Source of the DNA: JASGCK01 sp031538565
GTDB lineage: Bacteria; Pseudomonadota; Gammaproteobacteria; Burkholderiales; Burkholderiaceae_C
Reading direction: 5' to 3'
Assembly (NCBI GenBank): GCA_031538565.1
Contig: JAVKLS010000028.1
Coordinates: forward strand, 1 to 64,000
DNA length: 64,000 bases
The stretch's first letter is position 1; every line of letters begins with the position of its first letter. Shown here in pieces: positions 43,598 through 52,213 of this stretch. The notes under the pieces were generated by a model. The model saw only the letters and a list, made by a program, of their open reading frames with translations, did no database searches and was not told where the DNA came from. The translations under genes were made by a program, and so were the position numbers.

Positions 43598-44807
43598 ACA
43601 GCATCTCATTGACCCCGAAATTTGCATTCGCTGCAACACCTGCGAGGCGACTTGCCCCGTGGGCGCTATTACGCACGACTCGCGCAACTATGTGGTCAAT
43701 GCCGATATCTGCAATTTGTGCATGGCCTGCGTGCCGCCGTGTCCCACAGGTTCAATTGACAACTGGCACGACGTGCCTAAAAACGCGGCGTACTCTGTAG
43801 AAGCCCAGCTAGGCTGGGACGAGCTGCCAGCGCTGCTGGAGGGCGTTCTGGAAACCGATCACCCAGTCGCACCGACGGATGCACCCAGCAAGGGAGGTGC
43901 TGCAAGCGTTGTGGGCAGCACCAGTGCGCCGCACTCGGCAGCCACGCCCGTCACCAATTTGCATACGCCCAAAAACCCCATTACAGCCAAGGTGACGGGC
44001 AACTACCGCGTGACAGCGCTAGGCACTAGCAGCGACACGCACCACATCGTGCTGGACTTTGGCGCGCAGCACTTTCCCGTGCTCGAGGGGCAATCGCTTG
44101 GAGTTATTCCAAGCGGTGTGGACGCACAAGGCAAGCCACACCACGCGCGCCAATACTCGATCGCCTCACCGCGCAATGGCGAGCGCAAGGACTACAACAA
44201 CCTCTCGCTCACCGTCAAACGGGTGCTCGTCGATCACGACGGCAACCCCATGCGGGGCGTGGCTTCCAACTACGTTTGCGACCTCAAAGTAGGCGACGAA
44301 GTGCAAGTCACAGGGCCCTTTGGATCGAGCTTTTTAATGCCCAACCACGCGGGCAGTCACATCGTCATGATTTGCACAGGAACGGGTAGCGCCCCCATGC
44401 GTGCCATGACCGAGTGGCGCAGACGCGAGCGATTGGCAGGCACGCCAAACAGCGGCAAACTGCTGTTATTTTTTGGTGCACGAACCACGGAAGAGCTGCC
44501 CTACTTTGGTCCGCTGCAAAATCTGCCCAAAGACTTTATCGGCATTCATTTTGCGTTTTCACGCGCCCCCGATCCGCTGGATCACGGCAGAAAGCGCTAT
44601 GTGCAAGACGTGATGCGCGAGCAAAGCGAATCGGTTGCAGAGCTACTCAAAGACGCAAACACCCACTTTTACGTGTGCGGGCTCAAAAGCATGGAGACAG
44701 GCGTACTGGATGCGCTAAAAGACATTGCCCGCAGCGCCAAGCTGGATTGGGAGCGATTAAGGGCGGAGCTCAGCACGCAAGGACGGCTGCATTTGGAAAC
44801 GTATTAG
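43581..44807 (+). CDS. boxA: Benzoyl-CoA 2,3-epoxidase, reductase subunit BoxA
   Basis: A 408-residue iron-sulfur flavoprotein passing electrons from NADPH to BoxB. The N-terminus has two [4Fe-4S] ferredoxin motifs (CIRCNTCEATCP and CNLCMACVPPCP). A Ser/Ala/Pro-rich linker (residues about 100-130) joins a ferredoxin-NADP reductase module with the FAD motif ARQYSIASPRNGE and the NADPH motif MICTGTGSAPM. The start ATG 43581 lies inside boxB in another frame, so translation is probably coupled. It is the last gene of the box unit; lower-GC accessory genes follow. Confidence 0.94.
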   Translation: MSAFIKQHLIDPEICIRCNTCEATCPVGAITHDSRNYVVNADICNLCMACVPPCPTGSIDNWHDVPKNAAYSVEAQLGWDELPALLEGVLETDHPVAPTDAPSKGGAASVVGSTSAPHSAATPVTNLHTPKNPITAKVTGNYRVTALGTSSDTHHIVLDFGAQHFPVLEGQSLGVIPSGVDAQGKPHHARQYSIASPRNGERKDYNNLSLTVKRVLVDHDGNPMRGVASNYVCDLKVGDEVQVTGPFGSSFLMPNHAGSHIVMICTGTGSAPMRAMTEWRRRERLAGTPNSGKLLLFFGARTTEELPYFGPLQNLPKDFIGIHFAFSRAPDPLDHGRKRYVQDVMREQSESVAELLKDANTHFYVCGLKSMETGVLDALKDIARSAKLDWERLRAELSTQGRLHLETY

Positions 44808-44921
44808 GCCAACCGCTTGATCGCAAAAGTCGCTCTAATTTGACGCGTATCCCCTGCGCTGCAGATTGCAATGTAGATAGAATAAAAATTCCTTTTGTTT
44901 TTTACTTTGGAGGATGATTTA

Positions 44922-45849
44922 ATGAATGCACGAACTTTAACAGTCGTAGTTGGTTTGCTGAGTACCGCTCTTTTGACCGCCTGCGGGGGGGGGGAATAGT
45001 AGTTCAGCATCCTCAGTACCCCCAGCAACACCGACAAGTTCTCTTCTAAATGGCGCTAGCGCTTTGGGTAAGCTAACCGTTACCTATAACGAGACTGCGC
45101 GCACTACCATAAAGAATATCCAATCTAGCATTACCGCAACTGCACCAACAATTGCCAGCACAGCGCTTACATCGACTACTGTCAGCTTCACCGAATCAGG
45201 CGTTACGGGCAGTCAAACGGTTAACAGCACTGGGCTGACTTCTCCAGGGGTCACATCAATTAGCTCGGGGGGGTACATCACTTATTTAGGTGGAACTACT
45301 TTTAGCTACTCGCGCTTCGGATTAACCACTTATGCATCAGTTAATACAGGCGATGACAAAATACTAGAGAGTCGCATTGCGCCATTTTATGTATCAACCG
45401 TTTACCCAAGTTTTACACCCACAACCGCAACATATGTTGGCAAATTAACAGGCAACATCACCGTTGATGGTGCACTTTTGCGATTTGTGGTTTGCGATGT
45501 CAGCATTGCCTACACGGTGACAGGTAGCACGAGTGTGATGACGCCTACGGTGTCCAAGTGCGTAAATGCGGCAGATTCAAACGCCCTTGTGGGAGGCGGA
45601 GTCGTGAGTGGTTCGCTAACAAATAGCACAACAGGAACGGCATCTACATTTTCGCCAGGCAGCACAGCCCTCAATTACACAGACACTGGCGGCAACACGA
45701 TTACGGTTGATAACGTAACAACCTTGGCGTATTTCATTGGCGGACCTAACGGCGAAGAGCTTGTTGGCAGCGGCAACGCAAAGGACACACTAGCTGGATC
45801 AGGAAAAACTGGAATTTTTTCTTTTAGCTTCGGTGGCAAAAAGCAATAA
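44922..45849 (+). pseudogene. Frameshifted Ser/Thr-rich lipoprotein gene (off frame at a G10 tract)
   Basis: After a GGAGGATG ribosome site the ATG at 44922 opens a lipoprotein signal peptide ending in the lipobox Leu-Thr-Ala-Cys. The next codons are Gly-Gly-Gly-Glu and a stop, produced by a run of ten G. One G fewer joins the frame to Asn-Ser-Ser-Ser-Ala and on to a stop at 45849, giving about 309 residues of Ser/Thr-rich, probably beta-rich sequence with two widely spaced cysteines and a basic C-terminal FGGKKQ. I do not recognise the family. The gene is either phase-variable, decayed, or affected by a homopolymer sequencing error. Base composition looks lower in G+C than that of the box genes. 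Confidence 0.7.
44985..44994 (+). repeat. G10 homopolymer directly after the lipobox cysteine
   Basis: Ten consecutive G follow the TGC lipobox codon. The tract sets the frame of the downstream 285 codons: nine (or twelve) G gives a full lipoprotein, ten stops it three codons later. Confidence 0.9.
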
Positions 45850-45913
45850 TTCGATTTAAAAAAATGAACACACATACCCGCGCAGGAACAATAAAACAAC
45901 TGTCGCACTCCTC

Positions 45914-46507
45914 ATGGGCGACTGTTTTTTGACTGCATTTTTATTGACCGCCTGCGGGGGTGCTGGTGGCAGTGGCAGTGAGTCGTCTCCAACTACTACA
46001 AATCCGTTAGCCCAATATGTCGGCACCTGGTCGTCTCTTTGCAGTACAGGAACGGTACAAAACTCCGAAAGATCGCGCACCACATTGACTCTCTCTACTA
46101 CTGAGGACAACACCATTAACGGGGTCTCCAGCACTCTTTATTACAACGGACAGAATTGCTCGGGTACGCCCGTGACTGAATGGACATACCCCCCAAGCAA
46201 ATTGAAACAAGATTTCACAGCAATTGAAAATGGCGAAAGCGTTAGCTACCTCGTTTCCTCACGCTTAGCTGGAAGTGTCACATTTACAGGGGCAAGCGAA
46301 ATCATCGATCTAGGTGGTGGAGTAAAGACCATAAAGGTTACATTTTCGAGCGGCTCCATGAGTATGAATTTTGAACTTCCAGCACAAACAAATAAATTAG
46401 CACTCAAGCTAGATGCTGCAGGCACAACAATGAGTTCCGCAGAAGGAGCCGCAGATGCTAAAGGTTATCCAAGCTTCAGCAAGGTATTGATGTATACAAA
46501 ACAATAG
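45914..46507 (+). CDS. Putative lipoprotein of unknown family; start uncertain
   Basis: The 197-residue reading frame has the lipobox Leu-Leu-Thr-Ala-Cys at residues 10-14, then a Gly/Ser linker and a beta-rich domain (starting YVGTWSSLCS, lipocalin-like in look only). The short start at 45914 has no ribosome site and an Asp inside the signal peptide. An ATG at 45864 lies in another frame. Adding one A to the run at 45893-45896 would join it to this frame and give a better signal sequence (Met-Asn-Thr-His-Thr-Arg...). The lipobox-coding bases are almost identical to those of the lipoprotein just upstream. Family not recognised. Confidence 0.6.
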   Translation: MGDCFLTAFLLTACGGAGGSGSESSPTTTNPLAQYVGTWSSLCSTGTVQNSERSRTTLTLSTTEDNTINGVSSTLYYNGQNCSGTPVTEWTYPPSKLKQDFTAIENGESVSYLVSSRLAGSVTFTGASEIIDLGGGVKTIKVTFSSGSMSMNFELPAQTNKLALKLDAAGTTMSSAEGAADAKGYPSFSKVLMYTKQ

Positions 46508-46663
46508 CTGAAGTTTGTGCCCCTTAGCTGAGCGGCTTGCGTTCAAGCAAACGGGGTCTCAACTCCACCCAATCGACTCTAAGCCTTTTTCGCTAATGCA
46601 GCGCATCACAAAATTGCGGTAAAGAGGATTGGGTAAAAATCGCCCCCAAGGCTTAAGGCAAGC

Positions 46664-46936
46664 TCAGTAAACTGACTCATGATCGCCCACATTGATGAGG
46701 ATGATTTCTTTGTCGGTGATTTGCAATTCCAATGTGATGCGATACGACAAATTGATTGACACCGAATGCAGGCCTTGCAGTGTGCCGCCCAGCGCGTGCA
46801 AACGCAGTGAGGGGTGATAGGGGTTGGCGGTTAGCAAGCGCAAAGTCTTGTCATATCGGGGTTTTGAGTCGGGATGTCGTTTGATAAAGCGATTGGCGAG
46901 TTTTAAGTACTCTTGGGTATAGACCAGCGTGTACAT
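46664..46936 (-). CDS. RelE/YafQ-type toxin of a type II toxin-antitoxin system
   Basis: A 90-residue RelE-fold protein: YTQEYLKLANRFIKRHPDSK at the N-terminus, LRLHALGGTLQGLHSVSINLSYRI in the middle (positively charged core as in RelE/YafQ endoribonucleases), and IILINVGDHESVY at the end. It probably cuts mRNA at the ribosome when free. It lies 18 bases after its antitoxin gene on the same strand, the usual antitoxin-first order. Confidence 0.85.
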   Translation of the reverse strand: MYTLVYTQEYLKLANRFIKRHPDSKPRYDKTLRLLTANPYHPSLRLHALGGTLQGLHSVSINLSYRITLELQITDKEIILINVGDHESVY

Positions 46937-46954
46937 TGGGTTGCGAGCGCAGTA

Positions 46955-47275
46955 TTAAGCGGCTTCGAACGATGGGGCTTGCTTGCGACGTGGTTTTTGG
47001 GTGGGTGTAGCGTTTTCAGCCGTCATGGCTTTTAGTCTTGCCATGTGTTCATCCACGTTTTCAATTACAAAACGCCCAGCCGCTATATCCGCTTTGCTGG
47101 CAGCCCACGCAGCATCCAGCTCGCACTCGCGCAGATGGTGGTATTGCGCCATGTTCATCACCACAAAACGATCTTTTGAGCGAACAGAAATGATCGCTTC
47201 GCTCCGATCGGCTAGAGCTTCTTCAATGGCGGACACTCCGCGTGTTTTGAGGTCGTTGGCGCTAAGGTGTGACAT
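46955..47275 (-). CDS. Phd/YefM-type antitoxin
   Basis: A 106-residue protein. The N-terminal half (ANDLKTRGVSAIEEALADRSEAIISVRSKDRFVVMNMAQY) has the Phd/YefM DNA-binding fold with a typical strand-turn RFVVM. The C-terminal Ala/Lys-rich tail, probably disordered until bound, would neutralise the RelE-type toxin encoded next. It should also repress its own operon. It is 36 bases downstream of radA. Confidence 0.85.
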   Translation of the reverse strand: MSHLSANDLKTRGVSAIEEALADRSEAIISVRSKDRFVVMNMAQYHHLRECELDAAWAASKADIAAGRFVIENVDEHMARLKAMTAENATPTQKPRRKQAPSFEAA

Positions 47276-47311
47276 AGAGTGCTTTTAATAGTGCGATGGA
47301 TGGCATTGTAA

Positions 47312-48730
47312 TCACCCCAGTCCCCGCACCAAATTGATTGCTTCTTCAACGCGCTCCACGCCGTGGATGGTGAGTCCTTCAAAATCATTTTTTGCCGCGC
47401 TACTTTTTCCAAATTTAGGCAGATTCGCTTTGGGCACGACGGCGACGGAAAAGCCCAGCTTCGCCGCCTCTCTTAAGCGCTCTTGTCCACGCGGGGCGGG
47501 GCGGATTTCACCTGCCAAGCCGATTTCGCCAAATGCAATAAACCCCTTGGGCAATGGCTTACCTCGCAGCGACGACGTAATCGATAGCAGCACGGCAAGA
47601 TCGGCCGCTGGCTCGGAAATACGCACGCCGCCCACGGCGTTGACAAACACATCTTGATCGCCGCACGCCACGCCCGCGTGCCTGTGCAGCACCGCCAGTA
47701 GCATGGCAAGGCGGTCGCGGTCCAGGCCAACGCTTAAGCGGCGAGGATTGGCTGCGCCGCCATCAACCAGTGCTTGAATTTCTACCAGCAGCGGGCGCGT
47801 GCCCTCCAGCGTCACCATCACGCAGGAGCCTGGAACGGGTTCGGGGTGTGTGGAGAGAAAAATGGCACTCGGGTTAGAGACGCCTTTGAGTCCTTTTTCT
47901 GTCATGGCAAACACGCCGATTTCGTTGACTGCGCCAAAGCGATTTTTGATAGCGCGAATCAAGCGAAAGTTGGAGTGCGTATCGCCCTCAAAGTACAGCA
48001 CCGTATCCACCATGTGCTCCAGCACACGCGGCCCAGCCAGCGCGCCTTCTTTGGTGACGTGTCCAACCAATACCACGCCAATGCCCGTGGCTTTTGCCAT
48101 GCGGGTTAGGTGCGCGGCGCACTCACGCACCTGCGCCACCGATCCTGGCGCGCTGGTGAGCTGGTCGGAGTACATGGTTTGAATTGAATCAATCACCGCG
48201 ATGTTGGGTTGCTGGGTGTTTAGCGTCGTGAGTATTTTTTCTAACCCAATCTCCGCCATCACCTGCACGCGCGAGTGCGTGATGCCGAGTCGCTTGGCGC
48301 GCAGTGCCACTTGTGCGCCGCTTTCTTCGCCCGTCACGTACAGCGTTTTTAGTCCTGCACGCTGCAAGCTATCCAGTGCCTGAAGCAACAAGGTTGATTT
48401 GCCAATGCCTGGGTCACCGCCGATTAGCACCACGCCGCCTTCGACCATGCCGCCGCCCAGCACACGGTCTAACTCATCCAGTCCTGTGGGTGTGCGGTCA
48501 AAGTCGGCAGCGTCGATGTCTTCAAGTGCAACTAACGCGGTGCTGGGTGCAAGCCCTGTTGCCTTTGCGCCGTACTGCGCTTGACTGAGCCGATTTTTAG
48601 ATTCGCCTGCGGGCGCAGCGATGCTCTCTACCATGCTGTTCCAAGCGCCGCAATGCGGACACTTGCCCGCCCATTTGCTAGACGTGCCACCGCAGTCGTT
48701 GCACGTAAAAATAGTTTTATCTTTTGCCAT
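47312..48730 (-). CDS. radA: DNA repair protein RadA
   Basis: A 472-residue branch-migration ATPase of recombination. It has an N-terminal zinc finger with Cys10, Cys13, Cys24 and Cys27, Walker A GGDPGIGKST (104-113), the RadA-specific KNRFG motif (in IKNRFGAVNEIGVF) and a C-terminal Lon-like domain. All motifs are intact. It stands 17 bases after proC on the same strand. Confidence 0.95.
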   Translation of the reverse strand: MAKDKTIFTCNDCGGTSSKWAGKCPHCGAWNSMVESIAAPAGESKNRLSQAQYGAKATGLAPSTALVALEDIDAADFDRTPTGLDELDRVLGGGMVEGGVVLIGGDPGIGKSTLLLQALDSLQRAGLKTLYVTGEESGAQVALRAKRLGITHSRVQVMAEIGLEKILTTLNTQQPNIAVIDSIQTMYSDQLTSAPGSVAQVRECAAHLTRMAKATGIGVVLVGHVTKEGALAGPRVLEHMVDTVLYFEGDTHSNFRLIRAIKNRFGAVNEIGVFAMTEKGLKGVSNPSAIFLSTHPEPVPGSCVMVTLEGTRPLLVEIQALVDGGAANPRRLSVGLDRDRLAMLLAVLHRHAGVACGDQDVFVNAVGGVRISEPAADLAVLLSITSSLRGKPLPKGFIAFGEIGLAGEIRPAPRGQERLREAAKLGFSVAVVPKANLPKFGKSSAAKNDFEGLTIHGVERVEEAINLVRGLG

Positions 48731-48747
48731 GTTGTGCGGGTGGATGA

Positions 48748-49563
48748 TTACGCAAACTGCGCGCCAAGCTCGGCGGCACGTTGGTGCGCCGCTTGCATCG
48801 CTGCCACAAACTCGCTTTTGATGTTGGCGCTATCCATGTGCGTGAGCGCCGCGTAAGTGGTTCCACCTTTGCTGGTCACGCGCTCGCGCAGCAGCGCCAG
48901 CGGTTCGTTAGATGCCGCTGCCAGAGCGGTACTGCCGGCAAAGGTTGCTGTGGCAAGCGCTTTGGCCTCGCTCTCGGTTAAGCCCATGCTGCGTGCCGCC
49001 TCGACCATTGCTTCTAAAAAATAAAACACGTAGGCAGGACCCGAGCCAGAAATAGCGGTGACTGCGTCGAGTTTGAGCTCTGTATCAAACCACAGCGAGC
49101 GTCCCATCACCGCCACAATATCGTCAATGCGCGCGCGATCATCCGCCTGCACCGCTTGACGCGCAAAAAGCCCCGTCATCCCTTGCGCCACAAGGGCTGG
49201 GGTATTAGGCATCGCACGCACAACGCGCTGGGTGCCTAGCCACGAGGCAATCGAAGTCGATGTCACGCCTGCCGCTACCGATAAATGCAAGGCTTCTTTT
49301 GCATACGGCGCAACAGGCGCTGCCGCATCTTTAAAGGACTGCGGCTTGACCGCCCACACCACCACCTGCGAACGCTGCAAAACCTCGCTCGCTTGGGCGT
49401 GAGCGGTAATTGCAAAATCAGCTTGAAGTTTGGCGCGTGCCGCATCAAACGGCTCCACAACCGTGAACTGGGCAGCTTGCATCCCCGCTTTTAGTAGTCC
49501 GCCAATGATGGCGCTTGCCATATTGCCGCCGCCAATAAAGGCAATATCCAATGCAATGTTCAT
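48748..49563 (-). CDS. proC: Pyrroline-5-carboxylate reductase
   Basis: A 271-residue NAD(P)H enzyme for the last step of proline synthesis. The Rossmann start IAFIGGGNMASAIIGGLLKAG, VVRAMPNTPALV and the family signature AISGSGPAYVFYFLEAMVEAA are complete. The start is ATG 49563, with no strong ribosome site. It is divergent from a glpK-like relic, with 34 bases between. Confidence 0.94.
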   Translation of the reverse strand: MNIALDIAFIGGGNMASAIIGGLLKAGMQAAQFTVVEPFDAARAKLQADFAITAHAQASEVLQRSQVVVWAVKPQSFKDAAAPVAPYAKEALHLSVAAGVTSTSIASWLGTQRVVRAMPNTPALVAQGMTGLFARQAVQADDRARIDDIVAVMGRSLWFDTELKLDAVTAISGSGPAYVFYFLEAMVEAARSMGLTESEAKALATATFAGSTALAAASNEPLALLRERVTSKGGTTYAALTHMDSANIKSEFVAAMQAAHQRAAELGAQFA

Positions 49564-49597
49564 AATGCTGGGTTAAAAAAATAAAAGGAGATAACAG

Positions 49598-49912
49598 GTG
49601 ATGGACTATATCCTCGCGCTGGATCAAGGAACCACCAGCTCGCGAGCCATTATTTTTGATGGCGCGGGCAAACCTGTGGCAAGTCACGCGAGCGAGCTTC
49701 GTCAAATTTTTCCGCCACCAAACGGGTGTGGATGCTGGACAACGCGGGCATCGGTCACGACTCGTTTATCAATTCTCGGCGCGGACAGCCCCTGCAATAC
49801 GCCCGATTTGGCGGCAGCAAGCAACTCCGAGTTTGTGCGCTTTGCCGTCCAGCACGAATTTGCACGCACCGTGGAGGACATCTTGGCGCAGCGCTATCAT
49901 GACTTCCCTTAA
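49598..49912 (+). pseudogene. glpK-glpD deletion relic
   Basis: After an AAAAGGAGA ribosome site the frame begins with glycerol kinase (MDYILALDQGTTSSRAIIFD and on to about residue 38, RQIFPPP). It then loses similarity for about 25 residues and ends with a segment like the C-terminus of aerobic glycerol-3-phosphate dehydrogenase (EFVRFAVQHEFARTVEDILA). The whole is 104 residues against about 500 for either enzyme. The simplest reading is a deletion that joined the 5' end of glpK to the 3' end of a neighbouring glpD. No function is expected, although the frame is open. Confidence 0.7.
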
Positions 49913-49986
49913 TCACGCGAGGCAAAAAGGCTACAATCGCGCGCCTCTTAGCCTTAATCACCCCCCTGATTTTTTGATTTATCGAC

Positions 49987-50868
49987 ATGAAAACTCCCGC
50001 TAAAAAAGTTAGTTCAGCTAAAAAAACGACTCCCGTTAAAAAAGCCGTAGTCAAAAAGGCAGAGTCCAAAAAACAAACGCCCGTTAAAAAAGCCAAAGTC
50101 GCGGTCAAAAAAGCAGAGCCCAAAAAACAGATTCCCGTAAAAAAAGTGACGGCTTCAAAAACCACTCCAGTGAAAAAGACCGCTCCAGATAAAAAGATGG
50201 CTCCCGTACAAAAACTTGCAGTTAAAAAAGAATTGCCCACTCCAGTTGCCCAAGCTGTACCTGTCGTCAAAGCACCCAAAGTCCGTAAGGGCGCGGATAA
50301 AAACTATGTCGCACCGCCTACGGTGGTGACGGTGCAAACTTCGGCCAAGCTGGTGCATACACCAATGGGCTTAGGGCAAGCGCTCAATCCTGCCGTGATT
50401 CCTAAGGCGATTAAAAAGAACGCCAAACTAGCCACTAATTGGAAAACCACGAAGCCACACGAACTGACGGACGCCGAAGTCATTGCCATGCCTGACGAGG
50501 AGTACATGAATAAAACGCAGCTGGCGTTTTTTAAGTTCAAGCTTGCTCAGTTGCGCGACAGCATCTTAAAAAATGCCTCGGAGACCACGGAGCATATGCG
50601 CGACGACAGCGCCGTTGTGCCCGATCCTACCGATCGCGCCACGATTGAAGAAGAGCACGCGCTAGAGCTTCGCACCCGTGACCGCGAGCGCAAGCTGCTC
50701 AAAAAAATTCAGCAGTCCTTGACGCGTATTGAGCAAGAAGACTACGGTTACTGCGACGAAACAGGCGAACCCATTGGCGTGAGTCGCTTGATTGCGCGTC
50801 CTACAGCGTCCTTGTCACTAGAGGCGCAGCAGCGGCGTGAATTGAAGCAAAAAATGTTTGGTGACTAA
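49987..50868 (+). CDS. dksA: DksA-family RNA polymerase-binding protein with a long lysine-rich N-terminus
   Basis: The last 130 or so residues are DksA: FKFKLAQLRDSILKNASETTEHM coiled-coil arm, a loop DPTDRATIEEEHALELRTRDRE with the tip aspartates, and the globular YGYCDETGEPIGVSRLIARPTASLS end. Only one of the four usual zinc cysteines remains, as in other alpha/beta-proteobacterial DksA. The first 110 residues are repeats of (T/V)PVKKA-like units rich in Lys, Ala, Pro, resembling histone H1 tails, and may bind nucleic acid. It should tune rRNA and amino-acid promoters with ppGpp. It is followed with a one-base overlap by the STAS gene. Confidence 0.9.
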   Translation: MKTPAKKVSSAKKTTPVKKAVVKKAESKKQTPVKKAKVAVKKAEPKKQIPVKKVTASKTTPVKKTAPDKKMAPVQKLAVKKELPTPVAQAVPVVKAPKVRKGADKNYVAPPTVVTVQTSAKLVHTPMGLGQALNPAVIPKAIKKNAKLATNWKTTKPHELTDAEVIAMPDEEYMNKTQLAFFKFKLAQLRDSILKNASETTEHMRDDSAVVPDPTDRATIEEEHALELRTRDRERKLLKKIQQSLTRIEQEDYGYCDETGEPIGVSRLIARPTASLSLEAQQRRELKQKMFGD

Positions 50869-52169
50869 TGTCGTCTCCCGAATACAAGCAACATAACGAT
50901 TTCGTTCGAGATCGCGAGCTCAATGCGCTGCGCAAGCTGATGCACAGCAAACGCAAAGAAAGTGCTCCGAACAAAGACCACGCAACCACTCGTCACGGCA
51001 ACAGGTTTGCCGCCACCCGCGCAATTGATCAAATCAATGCACTAGAAGTACAAATGGACAAGCAGTTGTTTGAGCAAGGTACTGAGCGCACGCAAGCCCA
51101 TCCTCACCCCGCCCCATACGAAGCAACACAAATTCAAGCTTTTGTAAATACTGCGCAAGCCACGCGCGCCTTTACCCAGTACGCCGACGCCGATGGGCCC
51201 ACCTTGGTGCAGCAAGCGGCCGAGCATTTTGCAATGGGCAAAGCCCATGTCGCTCAGTCGATACTAGAAGATGCGATTCGTCAGCGCAACGCGCAAGGCG
51301 GGCGCGCGTCGCTGTGGTTGGTCTTGCTCGACTTGTACCGCGTCACCGATCAAATGGATCGTTTTGAAGCGTTGGCTCTGGACTACTCGATTCAGTTCGG
51401 TCGTTCGCCGCTGGCGTGGGTTTCTATTTTGAAAGAAGCGGGAACAGCTCGGCAAGGCGATGAGATCATGCTGCTCGATCAACCGCCCGATTGGAGTGCG
51501 CCCAAAAATTGGTTGCCCGAAGATTTATTGGCACTAGAGGGCGCTGTGCAAGCCACTATCAAGTCATCGGGGAAGATGGTGCTGGATTGGCAAAACTGCG
51601 GCGAAAACGACATCGAGCAATGGCGCCTAGTTAAAACGGCGCTCAACTATCTCGCGGTGGAAGACGTCACTTGTTTGACGCAAAATTTAGACGTTTTAGA
51701 GCGCTCTTTTGACCCCGAATCAGAAGAGTCTGCGCTGGCAAATCTGGCGCTGCTGCGCTGTCAAAACAATGAGCAGGCGTTTGAACGTGCCGCAATTGAG
51801 TACAGCATCAAATTTGAAATCTCTCCGCCCGATTGGATTGTTCCCGCTTGCCGTTTTTCAACCGACCCTTTTGCGCCCATCCGAAAATCCAAAACAACCC
51901 CTGATGTTCCAGAGCTGGTGGGCGTTATCGATGCTGAACGCGCAACTCATGCGCTGGGGCAGCTAGAACTGGGCAATCGCTTAACAATTAATTGCAGCAA
52001 GCTGGTGCGTGTGGATCCCACTGGGTTAGCGGCCATCATCCGCTGGGCTCGGCAGGCCAAGGCCAAGGACTCGGAGATTGAACTCCAAGGGCTGCACCGC
52101 CTGTTGGCTGCTTATTTCTTTTCGCAAAATGTGCAGGACCACGCCAAGATTACGGTGCGCCGCGATTAA
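50868..52169 (+). CDS. STAS-domain protein
   Basis: A 433-residue cytoplasmic protein. The N-terminus (residues 1-60) is charged. The middle is helical, including a tetratrico-like segment QAAEHFAMGKAHVAQSILEDAI with LYRVTDQMDRFEALAL. The C-terminal 90 residues form a STAS domain (INCSKLVRVDPTGLAAIIRW, then IELQGLHRLLAAYFFSQNV) without an obvious phospho-serine. It probably acts as a scaffold or anti-anti-sigma-like regulator. The start uses the last A of the dksA stop, so translation is coupled. The function is unknown. Confidence 0.8.
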   Translation: MSSPEYKQHNDFVRDRELNALRKLMHSKRKESAPNKDHATTRHGNRFAATRAIDQINALEVQMDKQLFEQGTERTQAHPHPAPYEATQIQAFVNTAQATRAFTQYADADGPTLVQQAAEHFAMGKAHVAQSILEDAIRQRNAQGGRASLWLVLLDLYRVTDQMDRFEALALDYSIQFGRSPLAWVSILKEAGTARQGDEIMLLDQPPDWSAPKNWLPEDLLALEGAVQATIKSSGKMVLDWQNCGENDIEQWRLVKTALNYLAVEDVTCLTQNLDVLERSFDPESEESALANLALLRCQNNEQAFERAAIEYSIKFEISPPDWIVPACRFSTDPFAPIRKSKTTPDVPELVGVIDAERATHALGQLELGNRLTINCSKLVRVDPTGLAAIIRWARQAKAKDSEIELQGLHRLLAAYFFSQNVQDHAKITVRRD

Positions 52170-52213
52170 CTGCTTGTCCACTGCCCTTGCCAGACTCCAC
52201 CATCAAAGATCTC

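Noticed and set aside
49987..50280. Lysine-rich start of DksA as a separate histone-like gene
   Set aside because: There is no stop before the DksA domain and no internal ribosome site; it is one frame.
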